Assembly: GCA_964473105.1 (NCBI GenBank)
Contig: CAYYNQ010000016.1
Coordinates: 1-51,261, forward strand
Reading direction: 5' to 3'
DNA from: CAYYNQ01 sp964473105
GTDB lineage: Bacteria; Sumerlaeota; Sumerlaeia; MVZB01
Length of the DNA: 51,261 bases
Of the stretch, positions 14,995 through 24,317 are shown in pieces. The position numbers and the translations under genes are program-made. Each line of letters begins with the position of its first letter. Position 1 is the stretch's first letter. A model generated the notes under the pieces. The model had not been told where the DNA came from. It worked only from the letters and a program-made list of their open reading frames with translations, and ran no database searches.

Positions 14995-16875
14995 TCAGGT
15001 TGGGTCGGGGGACTTCCCAAGGAATTGGTCGGTGTGTTTCAACTGGGCCATCGTCATTTCATGGATTTCATCAAGTTGATCACGACTTGTCGGGTCATGC
15101 GACAGGACCTGCATATCAAGTTTCAGTTCCCTTTTTCGCCGGCTCACGGCGTTTCTTTGCAATTTCAGGCATTGGAGGTTGAAGCCGCTTTGCATATGTT
15201 CCTTGAAATTGCTGACCTCGCCACCGAATCGTCGGTTACAGAGGAACATAATGCGACTTAACCATTCCTTTTCATCCGTTGTGTCGAATAATTCGAAAAG
15301 GTCCTCGGGTGCTTCCGCCCCTTCCCGGATATCACGTGTAATGGCATGAATCCTTTCAAATATGGACCTTAGGGTCGGATGTCGGAACCACCCAGACTCA
15401 ATTCGGTCCAGCACATCAAATCGATCCAGATGGTTGAGCAGAATATAGAGCAAATTTTGTTCCGGGAGGGGTGCATCCGGGAGTTCATTACCGGATAATT
15501 CCACCTGTTCTTGTTGACCGGTCTTACTGTTCGTTGGCTCAAGTCGGCGCGGGCCTCGGCGTGACTTGTCTCGTCTCCTGAGTACTTCATCCAGAATGGA
15601 AGCCCTGATTCCGAAACGATCGGCAGTTCGTTTCAGGTAACCGTCCCTGATGATGGGATCCTGAATGGCCAGCAGGAGGGGGGCAATTTTACCGATGGTT
15701 TCCGCCTTTGCCTCGGGTGTAATCAGGCTGGAGTTCTCGGCGAGGTGACCTGCGAAATAATCGACGGTCGCGGGTGCCGATGACAAAAGGTCCCGCATTG
15801 CCTGGGTTCCCTTTGCCGAAAGGAAGGTGTCCGGGTCATGTTCCGTCGGCAGGACAGCGGCTCTGACATCCAACCCCTGCTTCAGGAGGAGTTCTGAGGC
15901 GCGCAGCATGGCCTTACGTCCCGCCTCGTCACCATCATACAGCAGGACGGCTTTCGGGCAGATGCGCTTGATCATGCGGGCCTGGCCCTCGGTCAGGGCG
16001 GTCCCCATGCCGGCAAGGACATTTCCCAGCCCACTACGGTGCATGGCAATCCAGTCCATGTAACCCTCGAGCAGGATCAATTCCTTCGATTCACGGATGG
16101 ACTCCCTCGATTCGGAAAGTCCGTAAAGCAGTTCGCTTTTCCGAAAAACCGCCGTTTCAGCCGTGTTGATATATTTCGGCTTGTTGTCGTCGGACTCGAT
16201 GGTCCTGCCCGCGAAGGCAACGACCTGACCCAGCCGGTCGGTGATCGGGAACATGATCCGGTCCCTGAACCGGTCAATATGTTGCCCCTTTTCCGTACGT
16301 GAGGCCAATCCGGCATCCGCCAGTGTCTCGGGTAGCCAGTTGCGCACCTTGGCAGCCCTGAGTATGACATCGAAGCCATCGGGCGCGTAGCCGATCCGGT
16401 AGGTCTGGATGTCCTGGCCGGACAACCCCCGCCCGGCAAGGTATTTCCTGGCCGCAGCCCCGCGGGGGTGGCTGCGCAGTTGCTCAGTGAAGAAATCACG
16501 TGCCCAGGTGTTGACCTCCCTCAGCAGGTCCTTTTTCTTCTGGTTCTCGTCCGTCCTGGTTTCAATGCCCTGGAATGAGGGAATTTCAAGGCCGAGTCGG
16601 CGGGCAAGCTGTTCAATGGCAGTCCTGAAATCGACCCGTTCAATCTCCTGGATGAAGTTGATGACGTCCCCGTGAACCCCGCAGCCGAAGCATTTATAGT
16701 AACCCAGTTCCGGATGAACATAAAAGGAGGGGGTTTTTTCGTTGTGGAACGGACACAGGCCCTTGAAATTGGACCCGCTGCGGATGAGGCCGGGCACGTG
16801 CTCGCGGACAACACCCTCGAGGTCCGTCTGGTCCTTGAGGTCCTGGATGAAGTTGCTGAATGAGAAGTTTTCCAT
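14995..16875 (-). CDS. dnaG: DNA primase DnaG
   Basis: It makes RNA primers for replication. The 626 residues contain an N-terminal CHC2-type zinc ribbon (Cys41, His44, Cys62, Cys65 in CPFHNEKTP and CFGCGVHGD), then the RNA polymerase core with its TOPRIM fold. The TOPRIM acidic residues are in LILLEGYMDWIA and LLYDGDEAGRKA, and NVLAGMGTALTEGQ is the usual linking segment. The C-terminal third is variable and should bind the replicative helicase DnaB. Length is typical. It is the upstream gene of the dnaG-rpoD pair and has a consensus-like promoter upstream (16902-16929). The ribosome site is weak. Confidence 0.97.
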   Translation of the reverse strand: MENFSFSNFIQDLKDQTDLEGVVREHVPGLIRSGSNFKGLCPFHNEKTPSFYVHPELGYYKCFGCGVHGDVINFIQEIERVDFRTAIEQLARRLGLEIPSFQGIETRTDENQKKKDLLREVNTWARDFFTEQLRSHPRGAAARKYLAGRGLSGQDIQTYRIGYAPDGFDVILRAAKVRNWLPETLADAGLASRTEKGQHIDRFRDRIMFPITDRLGQVVAFAGRTIESDDNKPKYINTAETAVFRKSELLYGLSESRESIRESKELILLEGYMDWIAMHRSGLGNVLAGMGTALTEGQARMIKRICPKAVLLYDGDEAGRKAMLRASELLLKQGLDVRAAVLPTEHDPDTFLSAKGTQAMRDLLSSAPATVDYFAGHLAENSSLITPEAKAETIGKIAPLLLAIQDPIIRDGYLKRTADRFGIRASILDEVLRRRDKSRRGPRRLEPTNSKTGQQEQVELSGNELPDAPLPEQNLLYILLNHLDRFDVLDRIESGWFRHPTLRSIFERIHAITRDIREGAEAPEDLFELFDTTDEKEWLSRIMFLCNRRFGGEVSNFKEHMQSGFNLQCLKLQRNAVSRRKRELKLDMQVLSHDPTSRDQLDEIHEMTMAQLKHTDQFLGKSPDPT

Positions 16876-16901
16876 CGTATCACGACAACCTTAGACACCG
16901 T

Positions 16902-16929
16902 GTTATTGAAGAGCAAATGAAACTGTCAA
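16902..16929 (-). promoter_or_regulatory. Sigma-70-type promoter of dnaG
   Basis: On the minus strand a perfect TTGACA (16924-16929) is followed after 16 bases by AATAAC (16902-16907, four of six matches to TATAAT). It lies 27 bases upstream of the dnaG start, in the divergent gap facing the TSUP permease gene. This is a pattern match only. Confidence 0.5.
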
Positions 16930-16996
16930 CACGTTGTTATTTGCAGGCTCCCAGTTCGGGGTTGCCTGTCGTTGGTTGTTTCTATTTACTGGTTTA

Positions 16997-17815
16997 ATGA
17001 ATCCGGTTCCAGATGTCCCCCTCTATCTCCTGATCCTGATCTGTTCGGTTTGCGTTCTGATTATCGGGATCGGGAAAACCGGTTTTGGGGGGGCAATCGG
17101 GGTGGTCTGTGTGCCGCTTATGTCCCTGGTCATGTCGCCCATGCAGGCAGCGGGAATCCTGCTTCCAATTTTGATCGTGTGCGATTTTTTTGCGATCTGG
17201 CACTACCGCAGAATTTATGACCTCGGGAGCCTGAAGATCCTGATCCCCCCGGGGATTTTCGGCATCATTTGTGGCTCGATCCTGCTGTGGCTGGTGCACG
17301 ACTCAATACTGCTTACGAAACGACTGCTGGAATTCATCATCGGGCTGATTGCCCTAGTCTTCATCCTTTACCAGGCGTTCAGCCCGGCACTTCTGCGGAA
17401 CAGGTTCATGCAGGGGAAAGCGGAAAGCTGGGGCCGGATATTGGGCTGGACTGCGGGATTTGGGTCCACGCTGGCCCATGCCGGGGGCCCCCCGGTCACC
17501 ATGTATCTTCTGGTCCGCAAAATGGATCGCCGGGTTTATGTCGGCACGATTGTCTGGGCTTTCACCATATTCAACCTGGTCAAGCTCATACCTTATGCAG
17601 CCTTTGGCATGTTGTCCCATGCCAACCTCATGATGAGCCTGTATTTCATGCCGTTGGTGCCCGTCGGGATTTATCTCGGTTTATACCTGAACCGGCGTGT
17701 GAGCCAGAAAGTTTTCTACTTTATCGTCTACCTGTTTCTTCTCCTTGTCAGCATGGAGTTGTTGACGGGTGGATGGCTGTTCGGGTTTATCATGAATTTG
17801 TCTGGTAAATCCTGA
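16997..17815 (+). CDS. TSUP (TauE/SafE) family membrane permease
   Basis: The start at MNPVPDVPLYLLIL (272 residues) is preferred over an upstream TTG that would add 21 unrelated residues. About eight hydrophobic segments are visible. The N-terminal GIGKTGFGGAIGVVCVPLMS loop and the half-way repeat GWTAGFGSTLAHAGGPPVTMYLL are the two internally duplicated signatures of the TSUP family, which exports sulfite, sulfoacetate or other small anions. The substrate is not predictable. It diverges from dnaG, and the rsgA gene follows on the same strand with a gap of about 100 bases. Confidence 0.9.
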   Translation: MNPVPDVPLYLLILICSVCVLIIGIGKTGFGGAIGVVCVPLMSLVMSPMQAAGILLPILIVCDFFAIWHYRRIYDLGSLKILIPPGIFGIICGSILLWLVHDSILLTKRLLEFIIGLIALVFILYQAFSPALLRNRFMQGKAESWGRILGWTAGFGSTLAHAGGPPVTMYLLVRKMDRRVYVGTIVWAFTIFNLVKLIPYAAFGMLSHANLMMSLYFMPLVPVGIYLGLYLNRRVSQKVFYFIVYLFLLLVSMELLTGGWLFGFIMNLSGKS

Positions 17816-17915
17816 CCGGCCTGCCTGTGTGATTGGGTGGGGGGAGTGCGGTTGTCTCGAATGCCGGGATGTCCTGTCCAGGCATGGTATCCGCCTGAAA
17901 TTTGGCAGGGATTGG

Positions 17916-18956
17916 ATGAAGATGGCTGGTCACGGCCCGGAAAAATCTGACCCGACAGGTGCATCACCCGGATATCCGGGCGCGAGTGTGTCGCGCGAGG
18001 GTGTTGTACATCGGAAAAGCAAGGGCTTTTACTGGGTCAAGCCCGCCGGCGCAGGTCGAGGCAGCAGGATCCTGTGCAGGATTTCGAATAGCCTCAGAAA
18101 GGACTTGGTGTTTTCAACCGCGGATGAAAGTTCCAGGAAACGCCGGGTTGATACCGTCCGGAAAATCAAGATGGTGGACCCGATTGCCGTGGGTGACCGG
18201 GTTCGCTTTCACGATGGTGACGGCAGACGGGGGAAGATCACCGGGATCCTGCCAAGGAAGAACAAGTTCAGCCGCCGGGCCGCGGGGAGACGTGAACTGG
18301 AACAGGTCGTGGTGTCGAACATTGACCAGGTCGTCCCGGTTTTTGCTGCATCACGCCCACGGCCATCCTGGGGGATGCTCGACCGTTATCTTGTCGATGC
18401 GGAGGCGTGTGGTCTTCCGTCACTGGTCTGCATCACGAAAAATGACATTGCCGATCGTGATGAGATCGAGCGTGTTCGGCGTGTTTATTCATCAATTGGT
18501 TACCCGGTTGTTGTCACCTCGGCGGTCAGCGGCGAGGGCATTGATGAGCTGAAATCCCGGCTTGGGGGGAAGCTCGTTGTCCTGACGGGAAAATCCGGTG
18601 TGGGGAAATCCTCGTTGATCAATGCGATGGAGCCGGGGCTGGACTTGAGGACCCAGGCTGTCCTGACAGGAAAGATTGGCAAGGGACGACACACGACGAC
18701 ACACATCGAGCTCCATGAGCTGGATTTCGGCGCAAATATCATCGACACTCCCGGGATTCGTGAACTGGGAATCTGGAATGAGGGTTGCAGGCGGATCGAT
18801 GAATTGTTTCCAGAAATGCGGGTGCTTCGTGAGGGATGCGGTTATCAGGACTGCAAACATGTTGTTGAACCGAACTGTGCGGTCCTCAAGGCCCTAGAGA
18901 GCGGGGGGATTGACCCAAGCCGATACGAAAGCTACCTCCTGTTGATCGGTGAGTAG
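17916..18956 (+). CDS. rsgA: Small ribosomal subunit biogenesis GTPase RsgA
   Basis: RsgA is a late-acting 30S assembly factor with a circularly permuted GTPase domain. The start at MKMAGHG (346 residues) is chosen because AGGG sits just upstream; an in-frame GTG 87 bases earlier would add residues unlike the family. The OB-fold N-terminus (GVVHRKSKGFYWV, GDRVRF) comes first. Then the permuted G motifs appear in order G4 (ITKNDIAD), G5 (TSAVSGEG), G1 (LTGKSGVGKSSLIN), G2 (GRHTTTH) and G3 (IDTPGIREL). The zinc-binding tail CGYQDCKHVVEPNC has the expected Cys-Cys-His-Cys set. All catalytic features are intact. The N-terminus is slightly longer than average. Confidence 0.95.
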   Translation: MKMAGHGPEKSDPTGASPGYPGASVSREGVVHRKSKGFYWVKPAGAGRGSRILCRISNSLRKDLVFSTADESSRKRRVDTVRKIKMVDPIAVGDRVRFHDGDGRRGKITGILPRKNKFSRRAAGRRELEQVVVSNIDQVVPVFAASRPRPSWGMLDRYLVDAEACGLPSLVCITKNDIADRDEIERVRRVYSSIGYPVVVTSAVSGEGIDELKSRLGGKLVVLTGKSGVGKSSLINAMEPGLDLRTQAVLTGKIGKGRHTTTHIELHELDFGANIIDTPGIRELGIWNEGCRRIDELFPEMRVLREGCGYQDCKHVVEPNCAVLKALESGGIDPSRYESYLLLIGE

Positions 18957-19305
18957 GGACGGGATAAGCGGCCTGGCGGAAACCGGCCGGGAATGTCCCG
19001 GAAGGGCATCCCCGCCGTGAAGACCTCGCGGTATGGGTCCATGAATCTCCGTGATCAATAACGCCGATTTCATGAAGGCTTGTGTTGTCGCCTCAGGTTA
19101 TCCCGATCAAAAGATTAATGACGGTAATGAACAAAGCCTGAGGCGAAGTCATGCCCCGGCATTCATGTTTGGACATTTTGGGGGTGTTCAGGTAGGGTTC
19201 CAACGTTGGTTATGGTCCCCCCACCCCCTTACCCCCCCCGGCCAAGGGCATCCATGAAGGCCCCCGACTGGTCATGTTGAGCCGCAGGAAGCAGGAACCC
19301 CGACC
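18957..19305. other. Intergenic region with a 10-bp inverted repeat
   Basis: No gene is seen. The arms tcgcctcagg (19088-19097) and cctgaggcga (19137-19146) are perfectly complementary with a 39-nt spacer, which could form a long-loop stem or an operator pair. A C-rich tract (19218-19241) follows. The GGAAGCAG near 19286 recalls the signal recognition particle RNA core, but the rest of that motif is missing. Confidence 0.4.
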
Positions 19306-20202
19306 GTGCCCGGTTATTTTGACCTGTTAAGCCAGTTTGAACAGTTTTTGCGTGTCGAGAGGAATCTGTCCGATCGTACGCGCCGTGCTTACATCTATGA
19401 CCTGAACCGATTCCAGGAATATCTCGCCCGTGTCCATGGCAGGGTTGAACGGCCCGACCGGATCAATACCGATGCCATTCGTGAATACCTGAACTATCTG
19501 CAGCTTGACCTGGGTTACAAGAGTTCCACTTTGGCGCGGGTGATTTCCTCCATCCGCGGCTTCTTTGATTTCTGTGTTGATCGTGGGGCGATTGAAGTGT
19601 CGCCAGCTGCCCGGATCCATACCCCAAAACAACCCCGGAAGCTTCCAATTTATCTTGTACAACATGAACTGGCCAGTCTCCTGCAGGCGCCGCCGGAGGA
19701 TAGTCCCATGGGGCTCCGTGACCGTGCCATTCTGACCATGCTCGCGTTCACGGGAATGCGTCTTTCGGAGTTGACCGGGGTCAACCTCAATGATTTTGAC
19801 CTTGTCGACCGGACTGTCCGTGTTTTGGGGAAGGGAAACAAGGAGCGTATTATCCCTCTGAATGAGATCGTCATCAAGGGCCTGAACAATTGGTTGAGCG
19901 TCCGCTGGTTGAGTGACTCGAAGGCCCTGTTCCTAAATCGGTTTGGGAAACGGCTGAGCGGGCGGTCCGTCGAGAATATCGTCAGGAAATGGGCGCTTGA
20001 GTCGGGCGTGTTCAAGGACGGGATCAGTCCGCACAAGTTGCGGCATACCTTTGCAACACTCCTCCATGCGAACGATGTGGACCTGATCGAGATCAAGTCG
20101 CTGATGGGCCATGCGAACATATCCTCCACCCAGGTCTATACCCACACCACCCATCACAAACTGCGCAAGGCCGTGGAGAAGATTGAAAACCTGCCCGGTT
20201 GA
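19306..20202 (+). CDS. xerC: XerC/XerD-type tyrosine recombinase
   Basis: The 298-residue protein has the N-terminal SAM-like core-binding domain (LSQFEQFLRVERNLSDRT) and the complete tyrosine-recombinase active site: Arg152 (FTGMRLSEL), Lys176 (LGKGNKER), His243 and Arg246 (PHKLRHTFAT), His269 (LMGHANIS) and nucleophile Tyr278 (TQVYTH). Size and motifs match the housekeeping XerC/D recombinases that resolve chromosome dimers at dif, rather than phage integrases. XerC versus XerD cannot be settled without alignment. The start is a GTG preceded by a purine-rich GCAGGAAGCAGGAA segment. It converges with the membrane protein gene 14 bases away. Confidence 0.9.
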   Translation: MPGYFDLLSQFEQFLRVERNLSDRTRRAYIYDLNRFQEYLARVHGRVERPDRINTDAIREYLNYLQLDLGYKSSTLARVISSIRGFFDFCVDRGAIEVSPAARIHTPKQPRKLPIYLVQHELASLLQAPPEDSPMGLRDRAILTMLAFTGMRLSELTGVNLNDFDLVDRTVRVLGKGNKERIIPLNEIVIKGLNNWLSVRWLSDSKALFLNRFGKRLSGRSVENIVRKWALESGVFKDGISPHKLRHTFATLLHANDVDLIEIKSLMGHANISSTQVYTHTTHHKLRKAVEKIENLPG

Positions 20203-20216
20203 TCAACCCTCGTGCG

Positions 20217-21218
20217 TCACTGCATGGCCACACCCGGGAGGCTTGGTTCGGTGATGGATCTGAGGTTGACCAGCGCACCGGGAATGAAGATCAGCGCCTG
20301 GGGAACCAGGAAGATCCTGGCCTCGGCGACGATTGCAGTCAGAAACATGAGAATGAACCAGACAGGCAGGAGGATCAATCCCATTTTCTTCAATTCGGCG
20401 GGCCACTCACGGTGGCGGACAAGCGCGATGAACGGAACGATGCCAAACATTAGAAAGAGTTTCTCCCATGAGATCCAGCGCCCGACATTATAGAGGAACA
20501 TGTCCATCCCCGGTTTGTGTCCCAGACCGGCAAGGAACCTCTGTTCGCCGTAATGCATCCGCAGCCAGGTGAATATCGTGATGTAGATGATCAGGCTGGT
20601 CACCGCGATGATGATGCCGGGTCCGGACCACATGGACTTCCCGTCGCACCTGGCCAGCATGACTGCCGGGAGAAGAAACGGGATCAGGCCGGATGTTTCC
20701 CGGTTCAAAGCCGCAAGGAACGTGATGGGGATGATCCAGGCATATTTCCCCCGGACAAGGACAATCCCGGCGAACAGGTAGAAGATCACGTCTGAGTATG
20801 TGTTATACTGCAGGTCGCTGTCGTAGAGTGCATGAGTCATGCTCCAGGCCAGCAGGGACATGCCCAGTAACGATAAAAGATGACCGATTCCAAGTGCACG
20901 ATAGAAGAGAAGGCACAGGATGAAAATCAGCATGTTCTGGATGACCCGGCAGCCGATGAATGCCGTCGCCACCGGCCTGGGGACCCCGAATTTCCAGGCA
21001 GCCCTGACAGCCGTGTCGACGACATATTCGGACAGGACGCGGTATTGCCAGGGGTTTCCTGCGTTTCCCTCCATGACGGCGAGATGCCTTTTTTGCTGCG
21101 TTCCGGTGATGATATATTCAAGGCCGAGATGCCTGACCTGAACCGAGACCGTCAGGATGCTCATCACGATGATGCAGATCGTTGTCAGGATAAAGGCGCG
21201 GGTTCCTGATTCATGCAT
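20217..21218 (-). CDS. Multi-pass membrane protein, unknown (GT-C-like)
   Basis: This 333-residue protein has about eight to nine hydrophobic helices. Early after the first helix it contains NPWQYRVLSEYVVDT, a motif seen in uncharacterised polytopic proteins of the GT-C-like kind. AALNRETSGLIPFLLPA follows mid-way, where the charged NRE triplet in a loop is also recurrent in that group. Together these suggest a lipid-linked sugar transferase-type fold, but no catalytic residue can be assigned with confidence. Its start overlaps the end of recO by eight bases on the same strand, so it is likely translated from the same transcript. Confidence 0.65.
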   Translation of the reverse strand: MHESGTRAFILTTICIIVMSILTVSVQVRHLGLEYIITGTQQKRHLAVMEGNAGNPWQYRVLSEYVVDTAVRAAWKFGVPRPVATAFIGCRVIQNMLIFILCLLFYRALGIGHLLSLLGMSLLAWSMTHALYDSDLQYNTYSDVIFYLFAGIVLVRGKYAWIIPITFLAALNRETSGLIPFLLPAVMLARCDGKSMWSGPGIIIAVTSLIIYITIFTWLRMHYGEQRFLAGLGHKPGMDMFLYNVGRWISWEKLFLMFGIVPFIALVRHREWPAELKKMGLILLPVWFILMFLTAIVAEARIFLVPQALIFIPGALVNLRSITEPSLPGVAMQ

Positions 21219-21990
21219 GGTTCGGGACCGGATTGTCTTTCCGGGGTGATTTGTTCCAGATCATCTTCCGAAGGAATTTGACTGACTTGAACCGGGTGTT
21301 GAGGTGATCTTCCCAGACCCGGACCAGCCACTGCAAGAGAAGAATTCCCTCGGTCTCGTTTACCTGGAAGGGATGCGAGAGTTCGGGAGGATTACGGATC
21401 ACGGGAAGCAGCGGGGCGAGGGCCCTGCCCGTCAGGTTCATGTCATGCCCTGATCGGGGGACAGTGCCATCGGAGAAGGACTGGGTGTCGAACCGGTATT
21501 CCAGGCTGGCTGGCATTGACTTCATGCTCCAATGATCAGGGACCCTGGGTGCAAACCCGCAATAATGCAGCAGGCGGATCAGCATGATGATCATGAATGA
21601 ACCGGGGCCTGCCGCGTGTTCAAGCCCATGGAGAAACCTGCAGCATTCCTCATAACAAAAGGAATCATGGCTGGTTGTTGCAGCAACGCTGCCGATGATC
21701 TCGACCCCGGTCGCGGCATAGGCGTAACCGGTCACGTCAGCATGCAGCCAGGGCCAGTTGTCAAGCGGCTGTATGTCGACAATGACACCCAGCGCGTCGG
21801 GATTCTTCAGGCGCAGCCTGGCCTTTATCCTGGCTAGGCAGTCGAAGGATGCGGGGTTTCGGCCGCGGGTGCGAAGTGCGCCCTTTACCATTGCTCGCAC
21901 AACGCCCATTTCCCGTGTCAGGAGCCTGATAATCAGGGTTGATTCCCCGTAAGGTGATGTGCCAAGGACAATGGCCTCGATGTGTGTCAT
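21211..21990 (-). CDS. recO: DNA repair protein RecO
   Basis: RecO anneals DNA and helps load RecA in the RecFOR pathway. The 259-residue protein begins with the OB-fold signature HIEAIVLGTSPYGESTLIIR, with MGVVRAMVKGAL as its third strand, then the helical body typical of RecO (LHGLEHAAGPGS..LRLLHYCGFAP). The C-terminal zinc-finger cysteines found in many RecO proteins are not evident. Sequence is diverged but length and N-terminus are right. It overlaps the downstream membrane protein gene by eight bases. The yicC gene lies upstream on the same strand. Confidence 0.85.
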   Translation of the reverse strand: MTHIEAIVLGTSPYGESTLIIRLLTREMGVVRAMVKGALRTRGRNPASFDCLARIKARLRLKNPDALGVIVDIQPLDNWPWLHADVTGYAYAATGVEIIGSVAATTSHDSFCYEECCRFLHGLEHAAGPGSFMIIMLIRLLHYCGFAPRVPDHWSMKSMPASLEYRFDTQSFSDGTVPRSGHDMNLTGRALAPLLPVIRNPPELSHPFQVNETEGILLLQWLVRVWEDHLNTRFKSVKFLRKMIWNKSPRKDNPVPNHA

Positions 21991-22120
21991 GCCTGTTCCA
22001 GTGTCTCTGCGGGTTTCCTTGTTAACGGGTGGGTCCCGGTCAAAGGCGTGACCGGCATTGCTGGTGATTATTCACGATGTCGGCTTGAAATATCTATGTC
22101 GGATACAGGATACGCGTTTT

Positions 22121-23020
22121 CTACTGGATGTTCTGGACCTGTTCCCGGATTCGCTCGACATCGGACTTGAGTTCCACGGCGGATGAGATCACCCGGGTGT
22201 CCCGGGCCTTGGAGCAGATGGTGTTTACCTCCCGGACAAATTCCTGCACGAGAAAATCCATGTTCTTGCCTTTTGGGGATGGATCCTGGTCGCTGAGCAG
22301 GCTGCTGAAGCGGTCCATGTGGGCGTTAAGCCTCACCAGTTCCTCGCTGATGTCGGCCTTGTCGGCGTATATTGCAACCTCCATTTCAATACGACCCGGG
22401 TCCAGTTTCATCTTCAGCTGATCCTCGAGTTCGGCGATCCGGTCCCGAAGGCGTTTTCGGTAGCGCTCAACAATCCGGTGTTTGTTTTCATCGATACCCG
22501 ACACGAGCCGGCGCATGTCGTCGATGATTTCCGCAAGCTGTGCAATCAGGGCCTCGCCTTCGACCTGCCTCTGGGTATCCAGGCTGTCGACCGCTTGATC
22601 CAGCAGCGGGACGAGGTTTTTCAACAGCCCGTCTTCATCTAGTTCCGCACTTGTGACTTCAAGGATCCCCGGCAGTCGGCTGACCTGCTCGACCGTTGGT
22701 TCGCCGTGGACGCCAGCCTTGAGAAGCTGGCGGATGGCCTGGATATAGGCCTCGGCCAGGACCATGTTGACCCGGACTTCCGGCTGACCCTTCTCTCCCG
22801 GCTGAAATCGGATTCGGCAGTCAACTTTGCCGCGCGGGATTTTCTCCGACAAGTGGTTCCGGATGCGGGTTTCGATCAGGTTCAGGTCGTGCGGCATCGA
22901 GATCGATATGTCCCTATACCGGTTGTTAACGGTCTTCAACTCAACGATAAAATTCCCCAGCGGGGTGGCGCCTTGAGACCTTCCGTAGCCGGTCATGCTC
23001 TTGATTGAAGATTGAACCAT
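22121..23020 (-). CDS. yicC: YicC/YloC-family endoribonuclease
   Basis: The start at MVQSSIKSMTGYGRSQG (299 residues) is supported by GGAG six bases upstream; the longer frame would add 37 unrelated residues. SMTGYGR is the family's invariant opening, followed by ELKTVNNRYRDISISMP. The end carries DFLVQEFVREVNTICSKARD and SSAVELKSDVERIREQVQNIQ, the DUF1732 signature (the usual ...QE..RE.NT..SK..D......V..K...E..REQ.QN.E pattern). YicC proteins are reported RNA endonucleases involved in RNA turnover. It lies downstream of the AI-2E permease gene and upstream of recO on one strand. Confidence 0.93.
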   Translation of the reverse strand: MVQSSIKSMTGYGRSQGATPLGNFIVELKTVNNRYRDISISMPHDLNLIETRIRNHLSEKIPRGKVDCRIRFQPGEKGQPEVRVNMVLAEAYIQAIRQLLKAGVHGEPTVEQVSRLPGILEVTSAELDEDGLLKNLVPLLDQAVDSLDTQRQVEGEALIAQLAEIIDDMRRLVSGIDENKHRIVERYRKRLRDRIAELEDQLKMKLDPGRIEMEVAIYADKADISEELVRLNAHMDRFSSLLSDQDPSPKGKNMDFLVQEFVREVNTICSKARDTRVISSAVELKSDVERIREQVQNIQ

Positions 23021-23102
23021 TGAGATCTCCAGTCCTGATTCGGGTGATATTTGGTTGAGCCCCTGAATACCCTGTTGCCCGATGCAATTCGGGTCGGGAT
23101 CA

Positions 23103-24317
23103 CTAATCGGCTCCCCGCTTAAACCTTTCATCGGCGACTTGCGATTCGTTCAGGATATTGCCCGACAATCCGGGCAGTTTTCTCCAGTAAAGTTCCATCC
23201 AGAAAACCTTGGCCATGCTGGCGATCGGTACTGCAACGATCATGCCGATCAATCCCAGGTTCGCCCCGACAGTCAGGGCAAAAATCACGGCCAGAGGATG
23301 GAGGCTCGCCTGTGCCCCGACGATGAAAGGCTGGAAAACAAGGGCGTCTATCATCTGGATGAAGGCGAAGATGCCGATGATGACCAACGCATATATCCCC
23401 CGTTCATCCCAGCTTGTCATCTGGTTGTTGAACAAAACCCAGAGCAGGGCGGGAGTCCCGCCCGCAACGGGTCCGAGATAGGGAATGAAGTTCATCGCAC
23501 CGGCGAAACAGCCGATCAGGATTGCATACTGTTTGAGGCCCGTGAAAAAGAGCAGGGTTGATCCGAGGATGGCGACGCCTGCACAGGCGGTCAGCTGGCC
23601 GCGGAGGAACCCCCCGATCGCCCTGTCGGACTTGACGATCATGTCCCAGGCCGGGCCGCGGTGCACGGCCGGTATCATGCGCTGGATGATTGGGGAAATC
23701 TTTTCCATGTCAGCCAGATAGTAGAAAACCATCGTGAAAATCAGTATTACTGTCGCAAGGAGGCTGATGCCGGCATTGATGCCCTTCAGAACGCCGCCTG
23801 CAACACCCTTGACGGCGCTAAATCCTCCTTGTGCAACGGGTTTCACCATCCCGCCGATGCTGGCCATATTCTCCCGGAGGTGGTTCTCGATCCCGGCCAG
23901 GTAGGGGACAAGGAATTCAACCAGGTCGACACGCAGGTCTTCATCAAGGAACTTTCCGGCGATTCCGTCCAGGAAATCAGGATTACTGACCTCGCTGACA
24001 ACAAGCCTTAACTGCTGGTATAGAACCGGCAGCAGGAACCCGAGAAAGATTCCCGAGATGAGCAGGAAAACGATCAGCGTCGTCAGGATGCCTGCAAGTC
24101 GGCCGAGTTTCATTTTTACCTCGACGAGGCGGACGATCGGAAAGAGGACATAGGCGATGACGAGTGCAATGACAAAGGGGGAAACAACGGACAGGACAGT
24201 CCTGATGATCGGGCCGACCTGATGAAGACAGAACAGCAGCACCAGGGTGAAGATCATCCAGAAGAGGATTTTAAGGGGACGGTGGTGTTCGTCGATGAGT
24301 TTGTTCAGGGGATCCAT
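23103..24317 (-). CDS. AI-2E family transporter (PerM/YhhT-like)
   Basis: The start at MDPLNKLIDEHHRP (404 residues) is chosen because GGGAAG lies just before it and the preceding 125 codons of open frame look non-coding. About eight hydrophobic segments are seen: two or three N-terminal spans (LFWMIFTLVLLFCLHQVGPI, SVVSPFVIALVIAYVLFPIV), a soluble segment (~100-170), then spans including MNFIPYLGPVAGGTPALLW, the conserved NFIPYxGP motif of the AI-2E exporter family. Members export autoinducer-2, ions or other small solutes; the substrate here is unknown. It is the first gene of the minus-strand group that includes yicC and recO, and it diverges from secA. Confidence 0.9.
   Translation of the reverse strand: MDPLNKLIDEHHRPLKILFWMIFTLVLLFCLHQVGPIIRTVLSVVSPFVIALVIAYVLFPIVRLVEVKMKLGRLAGILTTLIVFLLISGIFLGFLLPVLYQQLRLVVSEVSNPDFLDGIAGKFLDEDLRVDLVEFLVPYLAGIENHLRENMASIGGMVKPVAQGGFSAVKGVAGGVLKGINAGISLLATVILIFTMVFYYLADMEKISPIIQRMIPAVHRGPAWDMIVKSDRAIGGFLRGQLTACAGVAILGSTLLFFTGLKQYAILIGCFAGAMNFIPYLGPVAGGTPALLWVLFNNQMTSWDERGIYALVIIGIFAFIQMIDALVFQPFIVGAQASLHPLAVIFALTVGANLGLIGMIVAVPIASMAKVFWMELYWRKLPGLSGNILNESQVADERFKRGAD

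Noticed and set aside
19265..19300. Signal recognition particle RNA-like motif (GGTCA ... GGAAGCAG)
   Set aside because: The conserved loop between the two pieces is wrong in length and sequence and the flanks do not form the long SRP hairpin; it overlaps the xer ribosome-site region.
19306..20202. Xer protein as the integrase of the putative element at the left end
   Set aside because: It lies 18 kb inside chromosomal housekeeping DNA and has the size and motifs of a dimer-resolution recombinase, not a phage integrase.
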